DNA of 45,816 nt from Flavobacteriales bacterium (lineage in GTDB: Bacteria > Bacteroidota > Bacteroidia > Flavobacteriales_G > JALEGO01). The stretch's first letter is position 1. Every line of letters starts with the position of its first letter. The stretch spans positions 19,793 through 65,608 of the forward strand of contig JAHDHZ010000003.1 in assembly GCA_020631045.1 (NCBI GenBank), given 5' to 3'. The position numbers and the translations under genes are program-made. This document shows positions 16,514 to 24,800 of this stretch, piece by piece. The notes beneath the pieces are model-generated. The model was not told the DNA's origin, ran no database searches, and saw only the letters and a list, made by a program, of their open reading frames with translations.

Positions 16514-18141
16514 GATTCTTGCAAGAAGGGATATGTATAATCAGTGACAGGCACTAAGGTTTCTTTGATGGTTCTGGGAGATACCCAACGTAAAAGGTTC
16601 AAGTAAGACCCCGCTTTGTCGTTGGTTCCTGATGCTCTTGCTCCACCAAAGGGCTGTTGACCTACTACTGCTCCGGTGGGTTTGTCGTTGATGTAAAAGT
16701 TTCCGGCCGAATGCTTCAACGCATTAGAAGCTTTTTGAATGGCATAACGATCTTGTGCAAAAATGGCACCTGTTAAAGCGTATTCTGAGGTTTGATCAAC
16801 CAGTTTTAGAGTTTGCTCAAAGTCTTGATCTTCATAAATGTAAATAGTCACTACAGGTCCGAAAATTTCTTCTTGCATGGTTCTGTATTTTGGGTCTTTC
16901 ACAAGCAGAACGGTTGGCTCTATGAAATACCCTTTTGATTTGTCGCAGTTTCCGCCAATTAGAATTTCAACACCTTCGTCTTTTTTGGCCTGTTCAATAT
17001 AGGCAGCAATTTTATCAAAGGCCCGCTCATCAATCACCGCGTTGATAAAATTAGAGAAATCTTCAACGGTGCCCATTTTAAAGCTCTTTATATCTTGTAA
17101 TAGGCGTTCTTTTACTTCAGGCCAGATGCTTTGAGCAACATACACTCTTGAGGCTGCCGAACATTTTTGACCTTGAAATTCAAAAGCTCCTCTTGAAATG
17201 CCTGTAGCGACTGCCAGAGGATCAGCTGAAGGGTGCGCTAAAATAAAATCTTTACCACCTGTTTCTCCTACAATTCTAGGATAGGTTTTGTAAGTGTGGA
17301 TGTTTTCTCCGATGGTTTTCCAGATGGTTTGAAACACAGAGGTCGAACCCGTAAAGTGTACTCCTGCAAAGTCTGGATGCTTAAATACGATGTCTCCGGC
17401 CAAAGGCCCGTCAACATAAATCATGTTGATGACTCCATCCGGCAGACCAGCTTCTCTGAAAATTTGCATCACTATATTGGCAGAATAAATTTGAGAGTCA
17501 GCGGGTTTCCACACTACTGTATTGCCCATCAAAGCAGCACTGGCAGGTAGATTTCCTGAAATGGCTGTGAAGTTAAAAGGAGTAATTGCAAAGACAAATC
17601 CTTCAAGGGGTCGGTATTCAACACGGTTCCATAATCCTTCAGGAGAATGAGGCTGATCTGCAAAAATTTGAGTCATGTAATGCACATTGAAACGCAAAAA
17701 ATCTGCAAATTCACAAGCCGCATCAATTTCAGCTTGATAAGCATTTTTACTTTGTGCAAGCATGGTGGCGGCATTGATTTTTGCTCTGTATTTTCCGGCA
17801 ATTAAGTCTGCTGCTTTTAAAAAGATCGAAGCACGGTGCTCCCAGTACAGATTCTCCCATGATTTTTTGGCATCAAGAGCAGCTTTTATGGCAGCATTCA
17901 CATGTGAGGCATCTCCAAAGCTGTAGTGTCCGAGTAAATGCACATGCTCGTGGGGTGGATGCATACTTCTTTTATCATCAGTTCTTACTAATTCAGAGCC
18001 AATGTACATAGGCACATCAATAGTTTCACTTTTCATCACCTTTAAAGCGGCTTTGAGATTCTTTTTCTCTGTTGTGTTTGGCCCATAGCTTAATACAGGT
18101 TCGTTGATTGGGGTAGGGGTTTTAAAAATTCCTTTTGGCAT
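16510..18141 (-). CDS. pruA: L-glutamate gamma-semialdehyde dehydrogenase (1-pyrroline-5-carboxylate dehydrogenase)
   Basis: This 543-residue aldehyde dehydrogenase oxidises glutamate semialdehyde (from 1-pyrroline-5-carboxylate) to glutamate with NAD in proline breakdown. Visible are FAITPFNFTAISGNLPASAALMGNTVVWKPA (cofactor region), HFTGST, the catalytic-base segment GETGGKDF, the catalytic-cysteine segment AFEFQGQKCSAASRVYV and the family-typical end FGGARASGTNDKAGSYLNLLRWVSPRTIKE. Length and the long N-terminus (TPINEPVLSYGPNTTEK) match the standalone PruA of Bacteroidota and animal mitochondria, with no fused proline dehydrogenase. It lies 4 bases after the thioesterase. Confidence 0.97.
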   Translation of the reverse strand: MPKGIFKTPTPINEPVLSYGPNTTEKKNLKAALKVMKSETIDVPMYIGSELVRTDDKRSMHPPHEHVHLLGHYSFGDASHVNAAIKAALDAKKSWENLYWEHRASIFLKAADLIAGKYRAKINAATMLAQSKNAYQAEIDAACEFADFLRFNVHYMTQIFADQPHSPEGLWNRVEYRPLEGFVFAITPFNFTAISGNLPASAALMGNTVVWKPADSQIYSANIVMQIFREAGLPDGVINMIYVDGPLAGDIVFKHPDFAGVHFTGSTSVFQTIWKTIGENIHTYKTYPRIVGETGGKDFILAHPSADPLAVATGISRGAFEFQGQKCSAASRVYVAQSIWPEVKERLLQDIKSFKMGTVEDFSNFINAVIDERAFDKIAAYIEQAKKDEGVEILIGGNCDKSKGYFIEPTVLLVKDPKYRTMQEEIFGPVVTIYIYEDQDFEQTLKLVDQTSEYALTGAIFAQDRYAIQKASNALKHSAGNFYINDKPTGAVVGQQPFGGARASGTNDKAGSYLNLLRWVSPRTIKETLVPVTDYTYPFLQES

Positions 18142-18145
18142 AATT

Positions 18146-18544
18146 TTAAGCGTTTAAGTTGATGAAGGATTTAAAATGTTCAGGGATAAGTGTTTTTACC
18201 TTTTTTTGATAATCATAGCAGACCATGACAGTTGTGGCTTGGGCGCAGAGTTTAGCTTGATTTTTCAGGTACATTTTGTATGAAAGGTCAAAACTGGTAG
18301 TGCCTACTCTTGAGCAGGTGACTTGAATTTCGATGGAGTCTTTTAGGTGGATGGGTTTGATGTAATCAATCTCGGTTCTGGCTAAGATAATACCGGCTTT
18401 GGTCCAATCATAAGTGGGTATATGGTGGTTGAAAAAAGCAATACGTGCTTGTTCAATGTATGAGATAAAATTAGCATTGTTTACATGCCCAAGCATATCA
18501 ATATCGGCAAAACGCACCTGTATGTCTGTTTTAAAATGTGCCAC
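18146..18544 (-). CDS. Acyl-CoA thioesterase, 4HBT (hotdog) family
   Basis: A 132-residue hotdog-fold protein with FKTDIQVRFADIDMLGHVNNANFISYIEQARIAFF. This is the 4HBT/YbgC/FadM-type opening, with the active-site aspartate (FADIDMLGHVNN) and the long central helix. It continues with GIILARTEIDYIKPIHLKDSIEIQVTCSRVGTTSFDLSYKMY. It would hydrolyse an acyl-CoA thioester in the cytoplasm; the chain length is unknown. It is the first gene after the consensus promoter at 18616-18646, so it leads the operon with pruA, divIC and the MutA-like gene. Confidence 0.9.
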   Translation of the reverse strand: MAHFKTDIQVRFADIDMLGHVNNANFISYIEQARIAFFNHHIPTYDWTKAGIILARTEIDYIKPIHLKDSIEIQVTCSRVGTTSFDLSYKMYLKNQAKLCAQATTVMVCYDYQKKVKTLIPEHFKSFINLNA

Positions 18545-18615
18545 TCAGGTGATTGGGTTTAGAGTAATGTTGTAGATTGTTTTTTTGAATGTTTGTGCCA
18601 TGAGCTTGCCATCCA

Positions 18616-18646
18616 CAAAAATAGCTCATTCGTCGCTTTTTACAAA
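18616..18646 (-). promoter_or_regulatory. Consensus Bacteroidota promoter (TTTG-N19-TATTTTTG)
   Basis: Read on the minus strand, TTTG (18646-18643) is followed by exactly 19 bases and TATTTTTG (18623-18616), a perfect match to the TTTG/TAnnTTTG promoter of the Bacteroidota primary sigma factor. It lies 71 bases before the thioesterase ATG, and its -33 element is inside the last codons of the upstream dehydratase gene. It should start the transcript for thioesterase, pruA, divIC, MutA-like and perhaps the glycan genes beyond. The leader of about 65 bases shows no obvious structured element. Confidence 0.75.
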
Positions 18647-20515
18647 TTCTTTAACAATTTGTTTTGTAGCTGAAAAAATAGCCCTTTCACTCATCTTGTT
18701 GAGATTAATAAAGGCTTTGCTGATTTGATCAGAAATCTCTTTAAAATCATGGTCTACTACATTTGAGATAAAAATGTCTGGATGAGCTGTTTTCTTCAGT
18801 TGCTCTTGGTCTAAAAACAGTTCTTCGTAGAGCTTTTCTCCTGGTCTTAGCCCTGTATATTTGATTTGAATGTCTTTGCCTTCTTCTAGGCCAGAGAGTT
18901 GAATCATTTTTTTGGCAAGATCAATAATCTTGACAGATTCCCCCATGTTAAAGACAAAGATTTCACCTCCTTTACCGATCAAAAAGGCTTGAAGCACTAG
19001 CTTGCAAGCTTCAGGAATGGTCATGAAATAACGTGTAATATCAGGGTGGGTAACTGTTAAAGGACCACCGTTTTCAATTTGTTTTCGAAATAAAGGAATC
19101 ACAGATCCGTTTGAACCCAGTACATTGCCAAATCTGGTGGTAATAAAGGCGGTTTTTGACTCTGCATTAAGGGCTTGTACATACATTTCAGCCATGCGTT
19201 TAGAAGCCCCCATCATACTGGTTGGATTTACGGCTTTGTCAGTTGAGACCATAATGAATTTATCAGCATTAAACTCGTTGGCTAAATTGGCTATATTTTG
19301 GGTTCCCAATACATTTACTTTGATGGCCTGAGTGCTGTTTTCTTGCATCAACGGAACATGTTTGTAAGCAGCTGCGTGAAAGACAACTTCTATGGCTTGT
19401 GTTTCAAAAATGGTTTTTAAATATGCCTTGTCTTTTATATCTGCAATAATGATTTGCCAGTTTTTATCAGCATATTGATTTTTAAGTTCGAGTTCTAGCT
19501 CGTAAAGCGCCGATTCAGCTTGATCAAGTAGAATCAATTTTTTAGGGTTAAATTGGAGTATTTGGCGGCAAATTTCACTACCGATTGATCCTGCTGCTCC
19601 GCTCAATAAAATAACTTTACCTTCAATGTCTTTTTTAATTTGATTGAATTCAATATCAATTTGATCTCTGCCCAGTAAGTCTTCAATTCTAACATGTTTA
19701 ATTTGGTTAAAGCTCAGTTTGCCATCAATCCATTTTTCTAAAGGGGGCACATCTCTAACCACAATTTTTTCTTCTAAACACAGATCAATCAAAGCTCTTT
19801 TTTGATTAATAGAAAGTCTTTGAGAAGCAATAATTAAATGAGAAACATGATTTTGGTCAATGAGTTTTTTGATGTTTTGGTGATCGTAAACCTTAATGCC
19901 TTCAATGACTTTACCTGCGCGTTTTTTATCTCTATCAACAAAGCCTATGATGTTGTATTTAGCGCCTCTGTCTCGATCTAAGGTACGTTTAGCAATCACC
20001 CCTAGTTCGCCTGCTCCGTAAATGATCACATCCCATTTGGGTTTGCCAGAAAAGCGCATTTCAAAATACAGGGTTTTGACCAATAGTCTAGAAAAGACTA
20101 GAATAAAACAACTCAATAAAAATTCAATGATGATGATTGAGTGTGGGATAGCATATTTTTTTTGTGCATAAAAAAACAAACTATTGATCAGAAAAAGAAT
20201 CACAGATCCTATTAAAAGTGTTTTTAAAATACGCATTATATCGGCACTTGATGTAAAGCGCACAACACCTTTAAAGATTTTACTTCTCAAGAAACTCAAA
20301 GCCCTTACACTTAATACCACCACTAGAGCTAATGGAATCAAAGGGTATTCTTTTTGAGGAATCAAAAAATTAAAGCGTAGCAAATACGATCCACCCAAAC
20401 TGATGAGCACAAAAAGCAGATCAATACAAAAAATTAACCAACGCGGTACTTTTGCATAAAGTGTTTGTATAAGCTCTCTAAATTGCAAAGCAAAACAAAG
20501 GTAATCGCAAAACAA
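18626..20515 (-). CDS. Membrane-anchored nucleotide-sugar 4,6-dehydratase, CapD/FlaA1/WbpM type
   Basis: The 629-residue protein has four N-terminal membrane helices (from WLIFCIDLLFVLISLGGSYLLRF to about residue 155), a CoA-binding-like Rossmann domain (VIIYGAGELGVIAKRTL, about 164-180) and an SDR domain (VILLSGAAGSIGSEICRQIL, about 300-319). The latter continues into FHAAAYKHVPLMQEN and MVSTDKAVNPTSMMGASKRMAEMYV. The Met in place of the usual catalytic Tyr (MxxxK) is normal for this long family. It should convert UDP-GlcNAc to the 4-keto-6-deoxy sugar for surface glycans. The first codons (MFCDYLCFALQF) are unlike the family; a TTG start about ten codons in is possible. No ATG occurs between. 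Confidence 0.92.
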   Translation of the reverse strand: MFCDYLCFALQFRELIQTLYAKVPRWLIFCIDLLFVLISLGGSYLLRFNFLIPQKEYPLIPLALVVVLSVRALSFLRSKIFKGVVRFTSSADIMRILKTLLIGSVILFLINSLFFYAQKKYAIPHSIIIIEFLLSCFILVFSRLLVKTLYFEMRFSGKPKWDVIIYGAGELGVIAKRTLDRDRGAKYNIIGFVDRDKKRAGKVIEGIKVYDHQNIKKLIDQNHVSHLIIASQRLSINQKRALIDLCLEEKIVVRDVPPLEKWIDGKLSFNQIKHVRIEDLLGRDQIDIEFNQIKKDIEGKVILLSGAAGSIGSEICRQILQFNPKKLILLDQAESALYELELELKNQYADKNWQIIIADIKDKAYLKTIFETQAIEVVFHAAAYKHVPLMQENSTQAIKVNVLGTQNIANLANEFNADKFIMVSTDKAVNPTSMMGASKRMAEMYVQALNAESKTAFITTRFGNVLGSNGSVIPLFRKQIENGGPLTVTHPDITRYFMTIPEACKLVLQAFLIGKGGEIFVFNMGESVKIIDLAKKMIQLSGLEEGKDIQIKYTGLRPGEKLYEELFLDQEQLKKTAHPDIFISNVVDHDFKEISDQISKAFINLNKMSERAIFSATKQIVKEFVKSDE

Positions 20516-20534
20516 AGGGCAGTCAAGTGCCCAG

Positions 20535-21173
20535 TTAGATTCTAAAGATCTTTACATCTTTATTAGAGTCAAAAATGTGTGGGTAATGTTCTTTTAAATT
20601 GGCTTTCATGAATTCTAAGGGCACATCATCAAAATGGCCATAATCTTGAGTGTACTCCATAAAAAGGGCTCCCTCATTGTTGTATTGTTGAAGGTAGGAA
20701 TCGTTTTTGCCATCAAATTCAAGTACAGCCACCTTATATTTTTCACACAAAGAAGCATTAAAGGCGGGTGAGAGTTTTAACCATTTGTCATTTAAATAAA
20801 CATTGACCATGCCGTGGGGAGTAAGTTCATTAGTGTTGAACTTTTCAATCAAACGCTCAGCTGCAATGTGATTTTTAACCTTGCCTAAGTGCAGGCGTGC
20901 TGGTATGTTCATAGCTCTAAGTCCTGCTATGAGTAAGATGGATTTCTCAACACAATTGCCCGATGGTTTTTGAGCAATAGTACTGGCTTTGTAATCGGTT
21001 TCTATAAAGCTGATGTTGTAAGGGTCATACCTTAGGGTATCGCGCACTTTTTGGTAAAGCCCAATCGATTTTTCTTGATCAGTTAAAGCCTGGTTTTGAA
21101 ATGCAGCTATAAAGTCTTGAACAGCTTTATGCTCAAAGTCAAAATAAAAGGTTTTGTTTAAATACTGTTTCAC
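20535..21173 (-). CDS. Transglutaminase-like domain protein
   Basis: The protein has the core of the transglutaminase/cysteine-protease-like fold. SGNCVEKSILLIAGLRAMNIPARLHLG carries the candidate catalytic Cys, HGMVNVYLNDKWLKLSPAFN carries the His, and the third residue position is taken by SPAF instead of the usual Asp-containing 'vDpt'. No signal peptide is seen with the start chosen here. The ORF track starts at 21329 inside gcvT with a sequence unlike the family; the in-frame GTG at 21173 gives MKQYLNKTFYFDFEHKAVQDF, 212 residues, and leaves an 84-base divergent spacer to gcvT. An in-frame TTG further upstream remains possible. The function is unknown; a hydrolase or maturation role is plausible. 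Confidence 0.72.
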   Translation of the reverse strand: MKQYLNKTFYFDFEHKAVQDFIAAFQNQALTDQEKSIGLYQKVRDTLRYDPYNISFIETDYKASTIAQKPSGNCVEKSILLIAGLRAMNIPARLHLGKVKNHIAAERLIEKFNTNELTPHGMVNVYLNDKWLKLSPAFNASLCEKYKVAVLEFDGKNDSYLQQYNNEGALFMEYTQDYGHFDDVPLEFMKANLKEHYPHIFDSNKDVKIFRI

Positions 21174-21257
21174 TTGTGCGAAGATGCATAAAATTTTATC
21201 AAAAAAATAGCCATGAATTGACAAAGGCTTTTGCGATATTTGTGCTTTAATTGTGAA

Positions 21258-22343
21258 ATGAAACAAACAGCACTTTACAACAAACACCTTGAGTTGAATG
21301 CCAAAATGGTTGACTTTGCGGGCTATCAAATGCCTTTGCAGTATAGTGGGCTAACACCAGAACATCACAATGTACGTAAGGCTCTTGGCTTATTTGATGT
21401 TTCGCACATGGGCGAGTTTATCTTAGAAGGTGAACATGCGTTGGCCTTGATTCAAAAACTTACTTCAAATGATGCTTCAAAACTCTTTGATGGTAAAGTA
21501 CAGTATTCTACGCTAACCAATACAAAAGGGGGCATTATTGATGATTTATTGGTCTATCGCTTCAATGCAACAAAATACATGTTGGTGGTCAATGCCTCTA
21601 ACATTGAAAAAGATTTGAGTTGGATTACTGCTCAAAATGATTTAGGCGTAACAATTAAAGATGTTTCTAATCAAACATCTTTGCTTGCTTTGCAAGGTCC
21701 TAAGGCTGTTGAGTTGATGAGTAGTATAGCAGGGTTTAATACGGCTGAAATGCCTTATTACACTTTTAAAGAAATTGAGCTTCAAGGGCATTCAATAATC
21801 TTATCTGTAACAGGGTATACCGGAGCGGGTGGATTTGAAATTTACTGTGCAAATGATGCAGCTCCAGTACTTTGGGAGTTGCTTTTAAGCAAAGGGGAGC
21901 GTTTTAATATTTTGCCCTGTGGCTTGGCAGCCAGAGATACCCTTCGTTTAGAAATGGGCTTTTGCTTATATGGCAACGATATTGATGATACAACCTCGCC
22001 CATTGAGGCAGGGCTTGGTTGGATTACCAAATTCACCAAAGACTTTACAGCAAGAACGATTATTGAGCAGCACAAAACTGATGGAGTGTCAAAAAAACTG
22101 ATTGGCTTTGAGTTAGAAGATAGGGGTATTCCTAGAAAAGGCTACGATTTGGTTGATGCTGATGGATCAGTGATCGGAAGGGTCACTTCTGGGACCATGT
22201 CACCTTCTTTAAGTAAAGCCATAGGCATGGGCTATGTAGATACGCAGGTATTGAAAGAAAAACAAGATTTTTATGTGCAGATTAGAAATAAGCGCATTAA
22301 GTGCAAGGGCGTAAAATTTCCTTTTTATAAAGCAGATGTTTAA
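21258..22343 (+). CDS. gcvT: Aminomethyltransferase (glycine cleavage T protein)
   Basis: This 361-residue protein begins MKQTALYNKHLELNAKMVDFAGYQMPLQYSG, the canonical GcvT start, which is why the ATG at 21258 is preferred over the track's 21231. Other landmarks are LFDVSHMGEF, SGVTGYTGAGG-like SVTGYTGAGGFEIYC, GLAARDTLRLEMGFCLYGNDI and a C-terminal TSGTMSPSLSKAIGMGYV. It transfers the aminomethyl group from the lipoyl H protein to tetrahydrofolate, releasing ammonia, in the cytoplasm. The other glycine cleavage genes are not in the window. Its stop overlaps the next gene by 8 bases, so it leads a three-gene unit with two exported hydrolases. Confidence 0.97.
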   Translation: MKQTALYNKHLELNAKMVDFAGYQMPLQYSGLTPEHHNVRKALGLFDVSHMGEFILEGEHALALIQKLTSNDASKLFDGKVQYSTLTNTKGGIIDDLLVYRFNATKYMLVVNASNIEKDLSWITAQNDLGVTIKDVSNQTSLLALQGPKAVELMSSIAGFNTAEMPYYTFKEIELQGHSIILSVTGYTGAGGFEIYCANDAAPVLWELLLSKGERFNILPCGLAARDTLRLEMGFCLYGNDIDDTTSPIEAGLGWITKFTKDFTARTIIEQHKTDGVSKKLIGFELEDRGIPRKGYDLVDADGSVIGRVTSGTMSPSLSKAIGMGYVDTQVLKEKQDFYVQIRNKRIKCKGVKFPFYKADV

Positions 22344-23325
22344 GAGAGTTACTATAATTGTTTTAATAGGTTTGATCACTTATATATGTTTGATGCCAAA
22401 GGTAGAGGCCTGGGGCTTTTTTGCCCACAAGCACATCAATAAAATGGCGGTGTATACTTTGCCTAGCCCCTTGATGGGATTTTATAAAAAACACATTGAG
22501 TTTGTTTCTCAACACGCAGTTGACCCTGATAAAAGAAGGTATGCTGTTCAAGGAGAAGCGCCAAGGCATTATATTGATTTAGACCATTATTATGGAGAAG
22601 GTGAAACGATGCGTGATGTGCCTTTTTATTGGGATAGCGCGGTGGCAAAATATACCGAAGACACCTTGAATGCTTATGGTATTTTGCCATGGTCTTTTCT
22701 AGGGTGTTATTATTCATTGGTCAAGGCTTTTGAAACCAAGAACTTTGATCTGATTTTAAAGTACTCGGCAGATATTGGACATTACATAGGCGATGCCACA
22801 GTGCCCTTGCACACTACAGAGAATTATAATGGGCAGTTTACTGGCCAAAAGGGCATACATGCGTTTTGGGAATCGCGTATTCCTGAGTTGTTTCATGAAG
22901 ATTATGATTATTTTACCGGAAGAGCCAAACAAGTAGATAAGCCCTTGAAATTTATTTGGGAACTGGTCTACTCTTCACATGTATTGGTTGATAGTGTTTT
23001 GTTGATTGAAAAACGATTATCAAATACATATCCTAAAGATCAGCAATACACTGTTTATCAGAGAGGAAGAAACAACTTAAAGACCTATTCAGAAGGGTAT
23101 TCTAAAACCTATTCTGATGCGATGGATGGTATGGTTGAAGAACGCATGCGCACGGCCATCATTTCTGTGGGCAGCATTTGGTATTCAGCTTGGGCAAAGG
23201 CGGGTAGCCCAGATTTGAAAGATTTATATGATCAGCAAGTTTCAGAAGATTTTCAAGACCAGCTCTATGCCATTGAAGAGCTTTTAAAGACTAAAAAGAT
23301 CAAAACAAGGGCGCATGAGCATTAA
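22336..23325 (+). CDS. Secreted zinc-dependent phospholipase C / P1-nuclease-like protein
   Basis: A 329-residue protein with a signal peptide ending in KVEA; cleavage there leaves Trp as the first mature residue (WGFFAHKHINKMAV). In phospholipase C and S1/P1 nucleases the N-terminal Trp backbone and side-chain histidines bind the three zinc ions. The other expected ligands are seen: HKHI, PRHYIDLDHY, SADIGHYIGDATVPLHTTENYNG (HxxxD...H) and HAFWE. It is thus predicted to hydrolyse phosphodiesters (phospholipid or nucleic acid) in the periplasm or outside the cell. It overlaps gcvT by 8 bases and the next gene by 11 bases. The substrate class cannot be decided from sequence. Confidence 0.85.
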   Translation: MFKRVTIIVLIGLITYICLMPKVEAWGFFAHKHINKMAVYTLPSPLMGFYKKHIEFVSQHAVDPDKRRYAVQGEAPRHYIDLDHYYGEGETMRDVPFYWDSAVAKYTEDTLNAYGILPWSFLGCYYSLVKAFETKNFDLILKYSADIGHYIGDATVPLHTTENYNGQFTGQKGIHAFWESRIPELFHEDYDYFTGRAKQVDKPLKFIWELVYSSHVLVDSVLLIEKRLSNTYPKDQQYTVYQRGRNNLKTYSEGYSKTYSDAMDGMVEERMRTAIISVGSIWYSAWAKAGSPDLKDLYDQQVSEDFQDQLYAIEELLKTKKIKTRAHEH

Positions 23326-24541
23326 GCATGTGGTTGTTCTACTCGTTGTTTTTGCTCAGTTTGCTTGCACTTCTCAAGATGAGGCTTACATCAATACAAT
23401 TACAAAGCTTAGGGTAGAGAAATACCAAGATTTTTTAAAACCTGATATTTCTCCTTTAACAGCGTTAGATCGCACTGATTTTTCAGGGTTAAATTACTTT
23501 GGGGTTGATCCTGCTTTTAAGTTTGCAGCGCAATTTGAAGAAAACTCCTTTAAAACCAAAGCATCCATTCAAAGTTCTAAAAATAAAGGGCGCAACTATC
23601 TCTACGCTGGAGATCTTGTTTTTAAACGCGGCAATAAAGCTTATAGGCTCAAATCTTACCTGCAAACCGACACCTCCAAAACACTCTTCATCCCCTTCAC
23701 AGATTCGACCACCTCTCACCAAACCTACTACTCAGGCAGATTTCTAGACATCCACTTAGATTCACTGCCCTTAGAAATAGACTTCAATAAAGCCTACAAT
23801 CCTTATTGCGCCTACAACAAAGCTTATGATTGTCCCATCCCCCCAAGAGAAAATCATTTAGATTTTGCAGTATTGGCAGGCGAGCAAATTTTCAAAGCCC
23901 ATACGGCTAAAGGCGCATACAGCCCCATTCACACAATAGAAAAAGCGTGTGATTCAATTGGTCTTGTAGAAGTTATCACACTTGATTCAAGCATTCAAAT
24001 TGATTTGCGCTACAACGGCACCAACAACTTTTTAAACACCGACCTTTACCAGGGGTTTTCAAAAGCCTATCTGCACCCTAAAACCGCGCAAAAACTCATC
24101 AAAGCTCAAAAAACCTTAAAAGCAAAACACCCCAATTATAGCCTTATCATTTTCGATGCTGTACGGCCCTTAGCCACCCAACAAAAAATGTGGGATAGCC
24201 TAGACATGCCGATTGCAGAGCGCAGAAAATACGTCTCTGACCCTAAAAAAACTTCTTTACACAATTATGGAGCAGCAGTTGATTTAAGCATCATAGATAT
24301 GCAATCTGGCGAGCTTTTAGATATGGGTACTGCCTATGATTTTTTTGGTAAAAAAGCCTATCCGATTTATGAAGATGCGCTTTTACAAAAAGGAGTGTTA
24401 ACCAAGGGGCAAGTTCAAAATAGAAGATTGTTGCGTGATGTAATGCAAGGGTCTGGTTTTACCTCTATTAAAACCGAGTGGTGGCATTTTAATACCTTTT
24501 CAAAAAAGTATGCTAGGGAGCATTTAAGAGTGTTGCCTTAA
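23315..24541 (+). CDS. Lipoprotein fusing DUF1684 to a VanX-like D-Ala-D-Ala dipeptidase
   Basis: The 408-residue protein has a lipoprotein signal (VFAQFACTSQ). Residues about 25-195 match DUF1684, ending with its diagnostic IDFNKAYNPYCAYNKAYDCPIPPRENHLDFAVLAGEQ. From about 215 to the end it is a peptidase M15D (VanX) domain: IQIDLRYNGTNNFL, FDAVRPLATQQKMW (substrate-binding Arg), SLHNYGAAVDLSI (SxHxxGxAxD zinc ligands) and EWWHF (catalytic Glu and zinc His). The second half would cleave D-Ala-D-Ala-type dipeptides in the periplasm. The two domains normally occur as separate proteins. Codons in roughly 23640-24250 are unusually C-rich relative to the flanks. Confidence 0.87.
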   Translation: MSIKHVVVLLVVFAQFACTSQDEAYINTITKLRVEKYQDFLKPDISPLTALDRTDFSGLNYFGVDPAFKFAAQFEENSFKTKASIQSSKNKGRNYLYAGDLVFKRGNKAYRLKSYLQTDTSKTLFIPFTDSTTSHQTYYSGRFLDIHLDSLPLEIDFNKAYNPYCAYNKAYDCPIPPRENHLDFAVLAGEQIFKAHTAKGAYSPIHTIEKACDSIGLVEVITLDSSIQIDLRYNGTNNFLNTDLYQGFSKAYLHPKTAQKLIKAQKTLKAKHPNYSLIIFDAVRPLATQQKMWDSLDMPIAERRKYVSDPKKTSLHNYGAAVDLSIIDMQSGELLDMGTAYDFFGKKAYPIYEDALLQKGVLTKGQVQNRRLLRDVMQGSGFTSIKTEWWHFNTFSKKYAREHLRVLP

Positions 24542-24768
24542 AAAATACTCACTCCTTTTATGCCTAAATATGTTGCAATACAGCCAAACATTATGGGCAT
24601 TATTATGTAAAACAATGAATGGATAATATTACCTGCGGCAGTACCAAAAAGACCTTTCATTGCTTCTAACTTTTTTAATTTCCGTGCTTGATTTTTTATT
24701 CTCAATAAGAATACCCAACTCCCACATGTAAAAGCAAATAGTCCACAGAGTATAGAAATGTAATTCAT
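24538..24768 (-). CDS. Small two-helix membrane protein
   Basis: The 76-residue protein has two hydrophobic segments (about 3-23 and 51-71) joined by a basic loop (RIKNQARKLKKLEAMKGLFGTAAGN), giving a hairpin in the membrane. I recognise no family. The ORF is supported by a perfect -7 box (TAACTTTG, minus 24781-24774) placed 5 bases before the ATG, which would give a very short or absent 5' leader. Its stop overlaps the stop of the convergent DUF1684-VanX gene by 4 bases. Confidence 0.55.
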   Translation of the reverse strand: MNYISILCGLFAFTCGSWVFLLRIKNQARKLKKLEAMKGLFGTAAGNIIHSLFYIIMPIMFGCIATYLGIKGVSIF

Positions 24769-24773
24769 AGTTG

Positions 24774-24781
24774 CAAAGTTA
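24774..24781 (-). promoter_or_regulatory. -7 box TAACTTTG just upstream of a small membrane protein gene
   Basis: An exact TAnnTTTG match on the minus strand, 5 bases before the ATG at 24768. No TTG is found at the expected 18-20 base spacing upstream, so the promoter is only half supported. If used, transcription would begin close to the start codon. Confidence 0.3.
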
Positions 24782-24800
24782 AGTAAAAAGAAATTTTAGT

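Noticed and set aside
21231-21257. Longer start for gcvT in the track
   Set aside because: MKQTALYNKH is the conserved GcvT start; the extra MRYLCFNCE is not.
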